From positions 1 to 27,688 of the forward strand of contig JALHFX010000035.1 in NCBI GenBank assembly GCA_022837595.1: a stretch of 27,688 nt of DNA, given 5' to 3'. The notes below the pieces were generated by a model. It searched no databases, was not told the DNA's origin, and saw only the letters and a list, made by a program, of their open reading frames with translations. A program made the translations under genes and the position numbers. Shown here one piece after another: positions 1 through 7,825 of this stretch (its first letter is position 1; the number at the start of each line of letters is the position of its first letter). Source of the DNA: Propionibacterium sp. Lineage in GTDB: Bacteria > Actinomycetota > Actinomycetes > Propionibacteriales > Propionibacteriaceae.

Positions 1-59
1 GCCTCACCCTCGTCCACGGCGACACCGACCAGGAGGAACCAGCCCAACTCACCGCATGA
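1..59 (+). CDS. 3' end of an unidentified gene (partial)
   Basis: The frame starting at base 3 is open to a TGA at 57-59 and encodes about 18 residues ending in AQLTA. Third codon positions are almost all G or C (about 14 of 18), unlike the other two frames, so this looks like the true end of a gene that begins before the window. The family cannot be told from so few residues. It reads in the same direction as the OLD-type ATPase gene that starts about 200 bases later. The stretch 60-255 between them shows no gene or clear signal. Confidence 0.35.
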   Translation, partial: LTLVHGDTDQEEPAQLTA

Positions 60-255
60 AACGAAGAATCACTCGTACACCACCGCGTTGGACTTGACCC
101 GAGATATCCTGCCCTGCCAAGCGACCACGCTACGAATTGTGCGGAAGGAATACCCGGCCTCGAAAGCCGCCTCACGAACGTGAGCGTGCTCCTAGTGACA
201 CAAACTTGGCGCCCCGGCATGCCAATCACGACTCGTTCAACTGTCTGATCACAAG

Positions 256-1332
256 ATGAGCAGCCGCATAGTCGCTTGTGACCGTCCAATCTGCAATCCA
301 TCAAGCCATCCCGAGGCTAGTCTTGAGGGCGTGACCACTGCCGCCGCCGTTCCTGCACCGAAGCATGCAGCCCTATACGTGGAGAGGGTTGCTATCAGGA
401 ACTTCCGGGGCATCTCTTCTTGTGAAGTGGAGTTTGAGCCCCGGTTAACGCTTCTCGTCGGGCGAAACAACGTTGGCAAATCGCGGGTTCTATCGGCGCT
501 GCTCCTTGCGTTGGGCGGTCGTGTCGCCGACGTGGATGACTTCACCGTCGGTTCAGATGATAACCCGGAGATTGATGTCATCGTCGCCCCGCAACCACCA
601 GCTTTGGCCACGGATGACCAAGCTTTCGAGGACGACGTCGGCCGTCGGATGGGTGGCGATGCACAAGCAGTCAGCGATTCGCCGTTTCGCGAGCGCTTTG
701 CATGGCGTACTCATGTTAGAAGGTCAGCCGAAGGACTTGGTGCCCGCTCAGAGTTCAAGATCTTGACCTTCGATTCGAACAAGGACACTTGGGTTGAGCA
801 ATCTGGGGCGAAGGACCTTGGACGCGATGCTCGTGGACTCGTTGCGGCCGATCTCGTTAATACAGGCCGCGACCTGATGAAGGAACTCGGTACGCGAGGG
901 TCAGGCGTTCGCAGAGTCCTCAGCGACCTTGATGTTGATGACGCGACACGTGGCGACTTGGAGATCCGCTTGACAGACCTCAGCACCGCCATCGTTGAAG
1001 GAAGCGGGACCCTCGCGTCAGTGCGCGAATCACTGGAGGTGCTTCACCGTGCTGTCGGGAGCGTGGGAACCCCCGGAATCAATCCGATTCCGATCACCTT
1101 GGAGGAACTGTCTCGGTCGCTCTCGATTGAACTCGACAGTGGGCACGGACCGCTTCCCATCAGGATGCACGGCGCAGGCGCTCGTAGTCTCGCGTCGCTG
1201 CAGGTGCAGGGAGTTCTTTACGATCGCTTGCTTGGTGCAGACGGCGGCTCGCTCCGGCCACACCCGGTGACCCTGGTGAGCCGCCCCCTTCATTCGGTCC
1301 GGACGTTCTGTGAGTCGTCGGTTTCCATTTGA
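256..1332 (+). pseudogene. OLD-family ATPase, truncated by an IS3 insertion
   Basis: The N-terminal half of an AAA/SMC-like ATPase of the OLD (overcoming lysogenization defect) type, a family that in full length carries a C-terminal TOPRIM nuclease and often serves in phage defence. The family N-terminal strand (ERVAIRNFRG, about residues 43-52) leads into a Walker A motif GRNNVGKS at residues 69-76, and a GAGARSLA segment near residue 305 corresponds to the signature region. The sequence ends with HPVTLV, exactly where the family Walker B (typically an EEPEAHLHP-like string) should follow; from base 1277 the frame runs into IS3 terminal DNA and stops at 1332. Walker B and any TOPRIM domain are missing, so it is almost certainly non-functional. 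The start at 256 is uncertain, with no good ribosome site; a GTG at 331 is an alternative. Confidence 0.8.
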
Positions 1333-2079
1333 TGGGTGCACTGCCGAGCGTACTCGGCTGGGGTTAGGTAGCCGATTGATGTTGAGGCACTCGTCGCGGA
1401 TCCGGCTGTTGAACGACTCGACGTACCCGTTGCGCCACGGCGAGCCCGGAGGGATGTAGGACAGGCCGGTGCGGGTGCCGGCCCAGTCGGCCATCGCCTC
1501 GCTGATGAACTCCGGCCCGTTGTCCGACCTGAGCACCGCCGGGGCGCCCCGGGCGGCGACGAGATCCTCGAGGTGGGCGGTGAGTCGGTCGGCGGTAATC
1601 GAGCGCTCCACGAGGCCGCCGATGCACTCCCGGGTGTGTTCGTCGACGATCGAGCAGATCTTGATCAATCGTCCGTGCTCGTCGGCGTCGAACTGGAAGT
1701 CCACCGCCCACACCACGTTCGGCGCGTCCGCCGTCGGCGCGTCGACGGTCGAAGACCCGACGCGCTTGCGTCGCCGCCGCTGCGGAACCCGGAGCCCCTC
1801 GTCACGCCACAGGCGTTGGACCTTCTTGTGGTTCACCACCCACCCCTCGGCGCGGGCGTCGTGATACGCCCGCCGATACCCGTAGCGGGGATGGTCCTTC
1901 GCCCAGGCGCGCAGCCACTCCCGCAGCGCCCGATCCGGGTCCGCGACCGTGTCGCCCTTGAGCGGTCGCCGGTACGCGGAGCGGCTCAGCCCGACCAGAC
2001 CGCACGCCATCCGTTCACTCACCCGCAACTTGCGCTTGAGGTGATCGACGGCGGCGCGGCGCCTGTCCGGGCTTAGAAG
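1290..2079 (-). pseudogene. IS3-family transposase orfB (DDE integrase), internally deleted
   Basis: Catalytic subunit of the IS3 transposase, normally made as an OrfAB fusion by -1 frameshifting. The rve/integrase core is visible: AVDFQFD with the first Asp, RSDNGPEF with the second, and GYVESFNSRIRDE with the Glu at the usual distance of about 35 residues. After DECLNIN the family's next 30-40 residues (the Trp-rich segment and the HHRRHSAL-like string) are absent, and the C-terminal end (GYLTPAEYARQCTH) continues in another frame to a stop at 1290-1292. The deletion junction lies near 1373-1380. All three acidic residues survive, but the frame is broken, so the element is probably inactive unless helped in trans. 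Confidence 0.8.
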
Positions 2080-2357
2080 TTTCCCTCAGCCAGCTCCTTG
2101 AGCGCGGCCTTCTCCAGCTCCGCTTCCGCGAGCAGACGCTTCAGGGTCGCGTTCTGCTTCTCCAACTCCTTCAGGCGCTTTGCGTCGTCGGCCTTGAGGC
2201 CGCCGTACTGGTTCCGCCACCGGTAGTACGTCTGCTCGGACACCCCCAGCTCCCGGCACACCGCCGCGACGTCCTGACCATCGGTGAGCATCCTGTCGGC
2301 CTGCCCGAGCTTACGGACGACCTGCTCCGGGGTGTGACGATTCCTGCTGTTCGTCAT
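2073..2357 (-). CDS. IS3-family transposase orfA (helix-turn-helix subunit)
   Basis: The DNA-binding N-terminal subunit of the IS3 transposase, 94 residues. It has the usual layout: an HTH (TPEQVVRKLGQAD followed by VAAVCRELGVSEQTYYRWR) and a C-terminal leucine-zipper-like helix (RLKELEKQNATLKRLLAEAE). The ATG at 2357 starts at MTNSRNRHTPEQ, the conserved beginning; the open frame extends upstream into the terminal repeat but that part has no family resemblance. It ends in GNF-stop, the typical end at which ribosomes slip into orfB. Confidence 0.85.
   Translation of the reverse strand: MTNSRNRHTPEQVVRKLGQADRMLTDGQDVAAVCRELGVSEQTYYRWRNQYGGLKADDAKRLKELEKQNATLKRLLAEAELEKAALKELAEGNF
2079..2085 (-). 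promoter_or_regulatory. -1 ribosomal frameshift site in IS3 orfA
   Basis: On the minus strand the heptamer G GGA AAC lies in the orfA frame as X XXY YYZ, four bases before the orfA TAA. Slipping back one base gives Leu-Leu-Ser-Pro-Asp-Arg-Arg-Arg, the conserved beginning of orfB. Position and phase match programmed frameshifting in this IS family; I did not fold a downstream stimulatory structure. Confidence 0.7.
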
Positions 2358-2435
2358 GATCTGACCAGTCTCCCTGCCCGCGACCGCGGGCAACAGGACG
2401 ACTCTCATAACGACTGGACCTACGAAACGGGGTCA

Positions 2436-2507
2436 GCCCAGATCGACGCAGACCTCAACCGGGTGACCGCCGAAATCCTCGCACTCCTGCAGGCGGTTGA
2501 AGCGTGA
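2436..2507 (+). CDS. C-terminal remnant of an unidentified gene
   Basis: Immediately after the right end of the IS3 element a frame runs to TGA at 2505-2507, encoding AQIDADLNRVTAEILALLQAV plus two residues. About 18 of 23 third positions are G or C and the peptide is helical, so it is probably a true gene end. It could be the far end of the OLD-type ATPase gene if the IS insertion was followed by a large deletion, or the end of an unrelated gene. The 34 bases from here to the next IS contain nothing recognisable. Confidence 0.35.
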   Translation, partial: AQIDADLNRVTAEILALLQAVEA

Positions 2508-2610
2508 GAGCGACCCGAGACTTGTCTTGCGTCAGGGATCGTGTCGCATTTATCGGGTTTGATTAGACAACATCGTTGGGGTCTGGCTGACCTGAAAGTG
2601 AGACGAGTTG

Positions 2611-2973
2611 ATGTCTGCTATGAACAAGGATGCCGTACCGGGTGCGGCGGGTCCGCAGCGGCGGGCGAGGAAGTTCTTGGCGCCGTCGGTGAAGTACGAG
2701 ATCTGGTTGCAGTTGGTTCGTGGTGAGACCACGATCAACACCGCGGCGGAGGCGGCCGGGGTGGACCGGTCCACGATCATGCGGCTGCGGCAGGTGGCCA
2801 AGGACGGCGCCCTGGCCGCGTTGGCCGAGTCGAAACCAGGGGTCGGGAAGACCGTCAGAGATGTCGAGTTGGAGGCCGCGAACGCCGAGATCGCCCGGTT
2901 GTCGGAGGCGGTGAAGGAGTTGGCGGTCAAGCTCACCTTGTTGGAGGGAAAAGGGGGCTCCGGCTACCGGTGA
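2611..2973 (+). CDS. IS3-type transposase, helix-turn-helix subunit
   Basis: A 120-residue DNA-binding protein, first gene of the element. Residues about 22-70 form an HTH of the transposase_8 type (KYEIWLQLVRGETTINTAAE, then GVDRSTIMRLRQVAK), and the C-terminal part from about residue 80 is a predicted coiled coil (VRDVELEAANAEIARLSEAV). The ATG at 2611 is preceded by a purine-rich GTGAGACGAG. Its stop overlaps the GTG of the integrase gene by four bases, implying translational coupling rather than the frameshift used by the neighbouring IS3 element. Confidence 0.8.
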   Translation: MSAMNKDAVPGAAGPQRRARKFLAPSVKYEIWLQLVRGETTINTAAEAAGVDRSTIMRLRQVAKDGALAALAESKPGVGKTVRDVELEAANAEIARLSEAVKELAVKLTLLEGKGGSGYR

Positions 2974-4055
2974 CCGAACCGGTGCCGGCCCGGGTGGACG
3001 CCACCACCAAGGCCGGACTGCTGGCGTTGGTGGACCACGCGATCGGCGAGGGCTGGACCCTGCAGGCGGTGTGCGAGGTGCTCCGGATCAGTCGGCGACG
3101 GGTCGAACGTTGGCAGCACCGGCGGACCGACCTGGCCGACCGGAAGCCGGGCGGAATCGCCGTGAACAGCCTGCTCGCCGACGAGGTCGCCGCGATCTTG
3201 GCGGTGTTCGACGAATGGGGTGAACGTGACCGATCGCACCGCAGGTTGGCGCACCGCGGCTCCTATGTGGGCCGGTTCTGGGCGTCCCCGTCCACCGTCC
3301 GCCGCATCCTGATCGAGTCGGACAAGCACTTCCGTCCGATTCCGCGGCCGGCCAAGGGTGAACGCAGGCCGTTCCCGGATTGGGCGTCGTACCGGCCGAA
3401 CTCGATCTGGATCTACGACACCACGCATTTCATGCGCTGCGGAGCGAAGGTGTTGATCATCGAGGACCTGGTATCCCGCAAATGGCTCACCCATCTGGTG
3501 TCGAGCGAGGAAACCTCGACACAGGTCCAGGCCGGGTTCACGACCGCGCTGGAGTCCGAGGGCCTGCTCGAGACGGCCCTGGCCCGGGCCGCCAACGGCC
3601 GGGTCGACCCGAACACCGACGACGGGGTCAGCCCGATCCTGTTGGCGGTATCGGACAACGGCTCCCAGATGATCGCCACCGGCACCCGCCAGTTCATGGC
3701 CATGCTGGCGATCGCCCAGCACTTCGGCCGACCTTCCACCCCGACCGACCAGGCCTGGATCGAATCGTTGAACGGCACCCTCAAGGCCGAGTGGCCCCAC
3801 CTGCTGGCAATCACAGACCCGGCCGTCCTGCGCGCCGAGTTGGACCGGATCCAGGTCGAGTACAACACCGTCCGGCTGCACTCCAGCATCGGCTACGTCA
3901 CCCCAGACGACGAACACACAGGTCACGGCGACGCCATCCGCGCCGCCCGTCGCAAGGGCCTGCACGACGCCGCCCAGCGCAGGCTTGCCCACCACCGCCA
4001 ACACCGCCACAATCAGAACCACAACCAACGTCCAGACCCACCCAATGAGGTCTAA
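2970..4055 (+). CDS. IS3-type transposase, DDE integrase subunit
   Basis: A 361-residue transposase of the rve/integrase-core superfamily. Residues about 40-60 hold a second HTH-like segment, and an IS3-like N-terminal domain leads to the catalytic core with IYDTTHF (first Asp), AVSDNGSQM (second Asp) and WIESLNGTLKAEWP (Glu). The end (NTVRLHSSIGYVTP) matches the usual C-terminal pattern of the family, followed by a His- and Asn-rich tail. It starts at GTG 2970 inside the stop of the preceding gene. The frame is intact. Confidence 0.85.
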   Translation: MTEPVPARVDATTKAGLLALVDHAIGEGWTLQAVCEVLRISRRRVERWQHRRTDLADRKPGGIAVNSLLADEVAAILAVFDEWGERDRSHRRLAHRGSYVGRFWASPSTVRRILIESDKHFRPIPRPAKGERRPFPDWASYRPNSIWIYDTTHFMRCGAKVLIIEDLVSRKWLTHLVSSEETSTQVQAGFTTALESEGLLETALARAANGRVDPNTDDGVSPILLAVSDNGSQMIATGTRQFMAMLAIAQHFGRPSTPTDQAWIESLNGTLKAEWPHLLAITDPAVLRAELDRIQVEYNTVRLHSSIGYVTPDDEHTGHGDAIRAARRKGLHDAAQRRLAHHRQHRHNQNHNQRPDPPNEV

Positions 4056-4076
4056 TCAAACACCGAAATTGCGACA

Positions 4077-4157
4077 TTTGAGCTGAAACAGGTCAGGTGC
4101 GGGAGCCACGAACAGAGTCGCCACGCAGATGATCAATAGGCAGAAGCGCTTCAGCAT
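4077..4157 (-). pseudogene. 5' fragment of a secreted or membrane protein gene cut by the IS
   Basis: On the minus strand an ATG at 4157 overlaps the end of the lipoprotein gene (ATGCTGA), a typical coupled arrangement. It encodes MLKRFCLLIICVATLFVAPA and then DLFQLK, a classic signal peptide or first membrane segment, before running into the terminal repeat of the IS at 4076 and stopping within it. The rest of the gene has been lost or lies on the other side of the rearrangement. It was probably the next gene in the lipoprotein operon. Confidence 0.6.
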
Positions 4158-4735
4158 GTGTTCTTCGCCTCGTCTTGCGTGACGAACCAAGGCTCCGAGA
4201 CGCCTCGTTGCTCCACCGTGAACTCCGTAAGCACCCGGGTGGGTCCTTCGCCTTGCCTGACGGAATTGCCTGCAGAGTCGAGGACATCAGCGCCACTCAC
4301 GTCGACACACATGTCGACGAACCACTGGGACGAGCTCGAGCCGGCGGTGGATCCAACGAGCGTGGACGTCTGCTCGCCGACCTGGCGCCAGCCCTCGGCT
4401 CGGTACTGCATCAGGATGGATTGCCACTGGAGCAACGATTGCCCACTGGCCACCAGGTTGAGCTCGGTCAGGTCGGATTCAGGATCGGCGCTCAGCCTGT
4501 CCAGTACCTCTTGGAAGCGGACAACGGCATCAACCGCTGCCACTTCAGATACTGACGACGGAGTCGGGCTCGGGCTGGCTGGTGGCGTTGGTGTCGTCGA
4601 GATGCTCGGCGAGGCGGTCGCGCTTGGGGTTGGCGACGCCGGCGCACCCGAACCTCCGGAGCAGCCCGCGACCGCCAATGCCGCCGTGGCGGCGAGCACG
4701 ACGCGCATCGTGCGACTTGTCTTCGAGTTCGTCAT
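4151..4735 (-). CDS. putative secreted lipoprotein, unknown function
   Basis: A 194-residue protein with a lipoprotein signal (LAVAGC lipobox), a Ser/Thr/Pro-rich linker of about 45 residues and a C-terminal globular domain of about 130 residues resembling the NTF2-like lipoproteins common in actinomycetes (QSLLQWQSILMQYRAEGWRQ, then WFVDMCVDVSGADVLDSAG). I take the ATG at 4735, eight bases after a strong AGGAGG; ATGs at 4741 and 4774 are less well placed. The stop overlaps the start of the truncated downstream gene. A surface-anchored role is likely; the biochemical function is unknown. Confidence 0.65.
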   Translation of the reverse strand: MTNSKTSRTMRVVLAATAALAVAGCSGGSGAPASPTPSATASPSISTTPTPPASPSPTPSSVSEVAAVDAVVRFQEVLDRLSADPESDLTELNLVASGQSLLQWQSILMQYRAEGWRQVGEQTSTLVGSTAGSSSSQWFVDMCVDVSGADVLDSAGNSVRQGEGPTRVLTEFTVEQRGVSEPWFVTQDEAKNTC

Positions 4736-5090
4736 CCTCATCTCCTCCTGGCCGCGGCAACACGCGCGCCTCACAACAACAAGCCGCGCCGGGAGTCCTC
4801 TTGCTCAGCTATCTCGCCAAAGATCCGAACTTCTTCGCATCGGACCATCACGGGCGGCGGGGGTCGAGAACGCCAGCCCCAAGTATGTGCGCCTGAGGGG
4901 CCGCTTCACAGGACGTCCACGCAGAAAAATGGATTCAATGTCGTATCCAATTTGCCCTCGAAGGCGGTCGTAGGGCGTCGCGATCACTGACCCCCCGAGC
5001 ACCCCATCGGGGCCGAAGCCCGGCGAGATTGGCGGTAGCCAGGCTCAGGAAAGGATCGCGGAGTCCCGGTCAGAAGGCTTGCTCGGCTCG
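4736..5090. other. gene-poor gap between lipoprotein and nuclease genes
   Basis: No convincing gene. A 65-codon open frame on the minus strand (4805-5002) lacks a ribosome site and biased third positions. A small dyad CCCCGA-N8-TCGGGG at about 4992-5011 lies some 80 bases past the nuclease stop; it could terminate that transcript but has no U-run. Confidence 0.4.
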
Positions 5091-5867
5091 CTACTCGCAG
5101 GCGAGGCCGTCCCCACCACCATCACCGTTGTTGCCGGTGCGGTTGGCGAACCAATCGTAGATCTCCGCCTGGCCGGGATCATCACGATCGAATGACCCGG
5201 TCGGACTACCTACAGTGTTCTTCTTCAACTTGGCGCACGACGAGTACTGCTCCCACCACCGGACGTCCGTCGACGGCGCGATAGTCGGGAGAGCCTCGTC
5301 CCGGCACATTATCGTGATGACGGAGCCGTCCGAGCCGCGCGAGGCGATCTGGGCGGCCCGGTAGCGGGCCTCATGCGGATGCGCGGGGTATCCGTCGGTT
5401 GAGTCGTACCTCGCGATCGCGTTTCCCGCCTCCAGCTGCATCAGGCCAAGGTCGACCCCCGCCTCAGTACTGACATATCGGACGAGCCGCCCATGACGGT
5501 CCCGATCGTTCTGCCCCAGCGGAAGCTCCAACCTCACCGGATCACCGACCGACAGCAGACGCCCGATCGCCACCGACGCCTCGCCGTGCCCGCACTCACC
5601 TCGCTCAGGCGTGTCGATCCCAATGATCCGGACCATGCCCGCGCTGGTCTCGATCGTGTCACCATCAACCACGGACACGAAGGTCACTGCGTCCCCCGCG
5701 GGCGCGGTCGGAGTTGCGGTCTGCTCGTCTGTCGGCGAAGGCATCGACTCGACAATCGTCGGGCGGGACTGCTCCCCCGCCGGAGACGATTCGTCGACAC
5801 AGCCGACGAGACTGACGATCAGCACCATCGCAACACTGACCGCCTGGCAAGTCCGCGTGATTCTCAC
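5091..5867 (-). CDS. lipoprotein thermonuclease (SNase-like) with Excalibur domain
   Basis: A 258-residue surface nuclease. A lipoprotein signal with lipobox LVGC (Cys23) is followed by a Ser/Pro/Thr linker to about residue 55, then the staphylococcal-nuclease fold: VVDGDTI, VRIIGIDTPERGECGHGEAS with the catalytic Arg and Glu, and RDRHGRLVRYV with the second catalytic Arg. The C-terminal about 50 residues form an Excalibur-type calcium-binding motif (SCAKL, later DGGGDGLACE). It likely cleaves extracellular DNA or RNA at the cell surface. The start is GTG at 5867 with a weak ribosome site. It lies 47 bases after the AbiEii gene on the same strand and could be co-transcribed. Confidence 0.85.
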   Translation of the reverse strand: MRITRTCQAVSVAMVLIVSLVGCVDESSPAGEQSRPTIVESMPSPTDEQTATPTAPAGDAVTFVSVVDGDTIETSAGMVRIIGIDTPERGECGHGEASVAIGRLLSVGDPVRLELPLGQNDRDRHGRLVRYVSTEAGVDLGLMQLEAGNAIARYDSTDGYPAHPHEARYRAAQIASRGSDGSVITIMCRDEALPTIAPSTDVRWWEQYSSCAKLKKNTVGSPTGSFDRDDPGQAEIYDWFANRTGNNGDGGGDGLACE

Positions 5868-5914
5868 TCGCGGCCTGGACTGCTCCGATGATCCGCCTGG
5901 CGTCTGGGGTTAGG

Positions 5915-6853
5915 TCACACCCTCGTAATCGCAGTAGCGTCTCGGATCCAGCTTCGCTCTCCGGGTGACCACCGCATGCCTTGTAGTCGGGTGCTGAGGG
6001 CCGGGTCGATGAACTTGGCCATGAGATCGCCAGCCGCCCGCACAGTCCGGAACCCCTCACAGTAGGGAACATCCCGGGCCATCCGCGTGTAGGCGGCGCC
6101 CCATGCGCCCGGAACGATGAAGTGTTCGAAGGGCTCAAGCCCGCGGCGCCGCGACTCGGCTCGGATGGCGGTGTTGAGTTCTGTCCCCGTCATTGTCTGG
6201 GTGGTCGCGAGCACGACGAGGTCTATCAGGTCCTTCTCGCGGCTGGAAGGCTTCCCGGAGTAGAGCATCATCGTCGCGCAGACCTTGTCGGCGATCTGGT
6301 CGACGACCGGGTACAGGCGGTAGTCGTGGCTGACCAGACGCGGCAGCTCAAGCCCATTCGACGGGGCCTGCCGGATGACCACGGCCGTGAGTCCCGCCCC
6401 GACCGCGAGGTCGACGTTCAAACTGGACCGCTTCTGCGCACCGACGTAGATGTCAAACGAAACCCGGTATCCGTCGGTGTACGGCTGTGCGTCTCCACCC
6501 AAGGTTCCAGAATGGCCCGCGTAGACGAACCGGAAGTGGTCCGCCAGATCGACGGCCGCCAGGCGCCTGAGATCCTCCAGCGCCAGGTCAAGGGTGAAAC
6601 CCGAGCGGAACAGGTCGATGTCCCTCGTCGCACGCGCCGACGGGACCCGCGCCAAAATGCCGGTGCCACCCTTGAGAAGCCATTCGGAGTCCGCACCCTC
6701 GGAGAAAACCCGGCACAGCATACGTCGGAAGTGTTCCTGCCGGATTCGCTCACTCACCGACACCGACGGGTCGACTGCATGCGCTTTGCGAGCAGCATCA
6801 AGGATGGCCGCCTCGACCGCCCGCGCGTTCGGGTATGGCTGCAACTCAGTCAT
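5915..6853 (-). CDS. abiEii: AbiEii-type nucleotidyltransferase toxin
   Basis: The toxin half of a type IV toxin-antitoxin system, 312 residues. The nucleotidyltransferase fold is visible: KGGTGIL at 61-67 (GGT motif), RDIDLF at 77-82 (the metal-binding DxD) and a later SREKDLIDLVVL segment typical of the family. AbiEii proteins act as nucleotidyltransferases that block growth, and several limit phage infection by abortive infection; the action of this copy is inferred. I choose ATG 6853, seven bases after the antitoxin stop; a GTG at 6859 is possible, while the longer open frame upstream overlaps the antitoxin gene and lacks family similarity. Confidence 0.88.
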   Translation of the reverse strand: MTELQPYPNARAVEAAILDAARKAHAVDPSVSVSERIRQEHFRRMLCRVFSEGADSEWLLKGGTGILARVPSARATRDIDLFRSGFTLDLALEDLRRLAAVDLADHFRFVYAGHSGTLGGDAQPYTDGYRVSFDIYVGAQKRSSLNVDLAVGAGLTAVVIRQAPSNGLELPRLVSHDYRLYPVVDQIADKVCATMMLYSGKPSSREKDLIDLVVLATTQTMTGTELNTAIRAESRRRGLEPFEHFIVPGAWGAAYTRMARDVPYCEGFRTVRAAGDLMAKFIDPALSTRLQGMRWSPGERSWIRDATAITRV

Positions 6854-6860
6854 CGTCACT

Positions 6861-7790
6861 TCACGTCCGACCAGGTGGATTGCGCTGGTCGGCAACAACC
6901 CTGCCAGCAGCCTGTCGAAGTTCGACCATCCGGACTGTAGGGCCCGCAGGCGCGACGAGGGACACCGCCCGGCCCCCGCCGAGTTGCCCCACAGACCCCA
7001 CCACCGGCTCAAACTGCTGGACATGCCGGCTGGTGATCTGGTCGAGGGCTTCCTTGGACAGATCAGCTCGCCTCAGATACTCAGCGGCCACGAGTTCGCC
7101 GAGCCGACCGGACGATGCGATCTCGCGAGCCAGCGAGACCGGGTCCAGCCCGGCGAGTTCAGCGAGCCGTGCGAAAAGCCCCTGACCGTCACCCCTGCGA
7201 AAGCCATTACGCTCGGCAAGCGGCCCGAGCAGATCCTCGAGCCGTTCGAAGTCCATCCGGGTCACCCTCACCGCATCAGCCAGCACGTCCGCCACCAGAC
7301 TGAGATCGACACGCTCCTCGACCAGGTCGGCGATAGTGCGCTCCAGCGTTGTCACCGGCAGTCCACCCACAACGGTCACATCGATGCCATCGAGTTGGCG
7401 CTGCCGGTACCGAATTTGCGGCCGTTGACTCTGTCGACGAACCGGGACCGTGAACTCATGCCGATCCGCGCGCAGATCCCCCACCCGGTGCAGCCACGCC
7501 GCGGAGCCCCCGGAGACAACCACGCCGGCGGCTTGGTCACCGAGGCGGTCCTCGGCCAGCCGCGACGGTTCGGTGCTCAGCCATGCGGCGCGCAGGTCCT
7601 CGAACTCGTCACTAGGAGCACCGGCATCCCGATAGACGCCGTGCGCGATACGTACCAGCCCACCCGCGTCCGCCAGGCGGGCCAGCTGCACCCTGGACAC
7701 GCCACGGGCAGCAGCCTGCGCCGTCGTGAGCAGCCCCCACTGCGACGCCGACAGCTCAGCCAGCTCAACGAGCGCGTCCAGCACATTCAT
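6861..7790 (-). CDS. abiEi: AbiEi-type antitoxin and autorepressor
   Basis: The partner antitoxin, 309 residues. The N-terminal winged-helix segment (ASQWGLLTTAQAAARGVSR, about residues 14-32) is the AbiEi antitoxin domain, and the C-terminal part (YRQRQLDGIDVTVVGGLPVT, ERTIADLVEE) matches the AbiEi domain found in many actinobacterial antitoxins. In known systems AbiEi neutralises AbiEii without stable binding and represses its own promoter through its HTH. Here a 13-base inverted repeat covers the promoter just upstream (7792-7825). The message may be leaderless, beginning at the ATG. It precedes the toxin gene, the usual order. Confidence 0.85.
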   Translation of the reverse strand: MNVLDALVELAELSASQWGLLTTAQAAARGVSRVQLARLADAGGLVRIAHGVYRDAGAPSDEFEDLRAAWLSTEPSRLAEDRLGDQAAGVVVSGGSAAWLHRVGDLRADRHEFTVPVRRQSQRPQIRYRQRQLDGIDVTVVGGLPVTTLERTIADLVEERVDLSLVADVLADAVRVTRMDFERLEDLLGPLAERNGFRRGDGQGLFARLAELAGLDPVSLAREIASSGRLGELVAAEYLRRADLSKEALDQITSRHVQQFEPVVGSVGQLGGGRAVSLVAPAGPTVRMVELRQAAGRVVADQRNPPGRT

Positions 7791-7791
7791 A

Positions 7792-7825
7792 CTTGAAGTG
7801 TATCCTTCTACAGATACTTTTCAAG
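7792..7825 (-). promoter_or_regulatory. abiE promoter and inverted-repeat operator
   Basis: Minus-strand arms CTTGAAAAGTATC and GATACACTTCAAG are 11/13 complementary with an 8-base spacer. Overlapping them are a -35-like TTGAAA (7824-7819) and a -10-like TACACT (7802-7797), 16 bases apart. The predicted transcript start, seven bases on, is the A of the abiEi ATG at 7790. This fits negative autoregulation by AbiEi. Confidence 0.7.

Larger units (their letters stand above)
1277..2435 (-). mobile_element. IS3-family insertion sequence, degenerate
   Basis: Imperfect terminal inverted repeats bound the element: TGAGCCGCCCCCTTC at 1277 and, on the other strand, TGACCCCGTTTC ending at 2435; the similarity continues inward for about 40 bases (shared GGTCC, then GAGTCGTC). 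Inside lie orfA and orfB on the minus strand, joined by a -1 frameshift site. At about 1.16 kb it is shorter than a typical member (1.2-1.4 kb) because orfB has an internal deletion. The bases flanking the two ends (TGG on the left, GCC on the right) do not form the usual 3-4 base target duplication, so the flanks were probably rearranged after insertion. Confidence 0.85.
2542..4076 (+). mobile_element. IS3-type insertion sequence, apparently complete
   Basis: A 1535-base element with well-matched terminal inverted repeats: TGTCGCATTTATCGGG at 2542 and, on the opposite strand, TGTCGCAATTTCGGTG ending at 4076, both followed by TTTGATTAGAC. It carries two genes in the same direction that overlap by four bases (GTGA) and together encode an HTH protein and a DDE integrase. 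Neither frame is interrupted, so it may still be mobile. No target duplication is evident (left flank GATCG, right flank TTTGA). Confidence 0.85.

Noticed and set aside
3..1332. A Gabija-type defence locus (OLD nuclease plus helicase)
   Set aside because: Only the N-terminal ATPase half is present; no helicase or TOPRIM sequence is visible, so the system cannot be named.
3012..3012. CRISPR array or other regular short repeats in the window
   Set aside because: No regularly spaced direct repeats with unique spacers were found on reading the whole sequence.
4805..5002. 65-codon minus-strand gene
   Set aside because: No ribosome site, no codon bias, no family resemblance.
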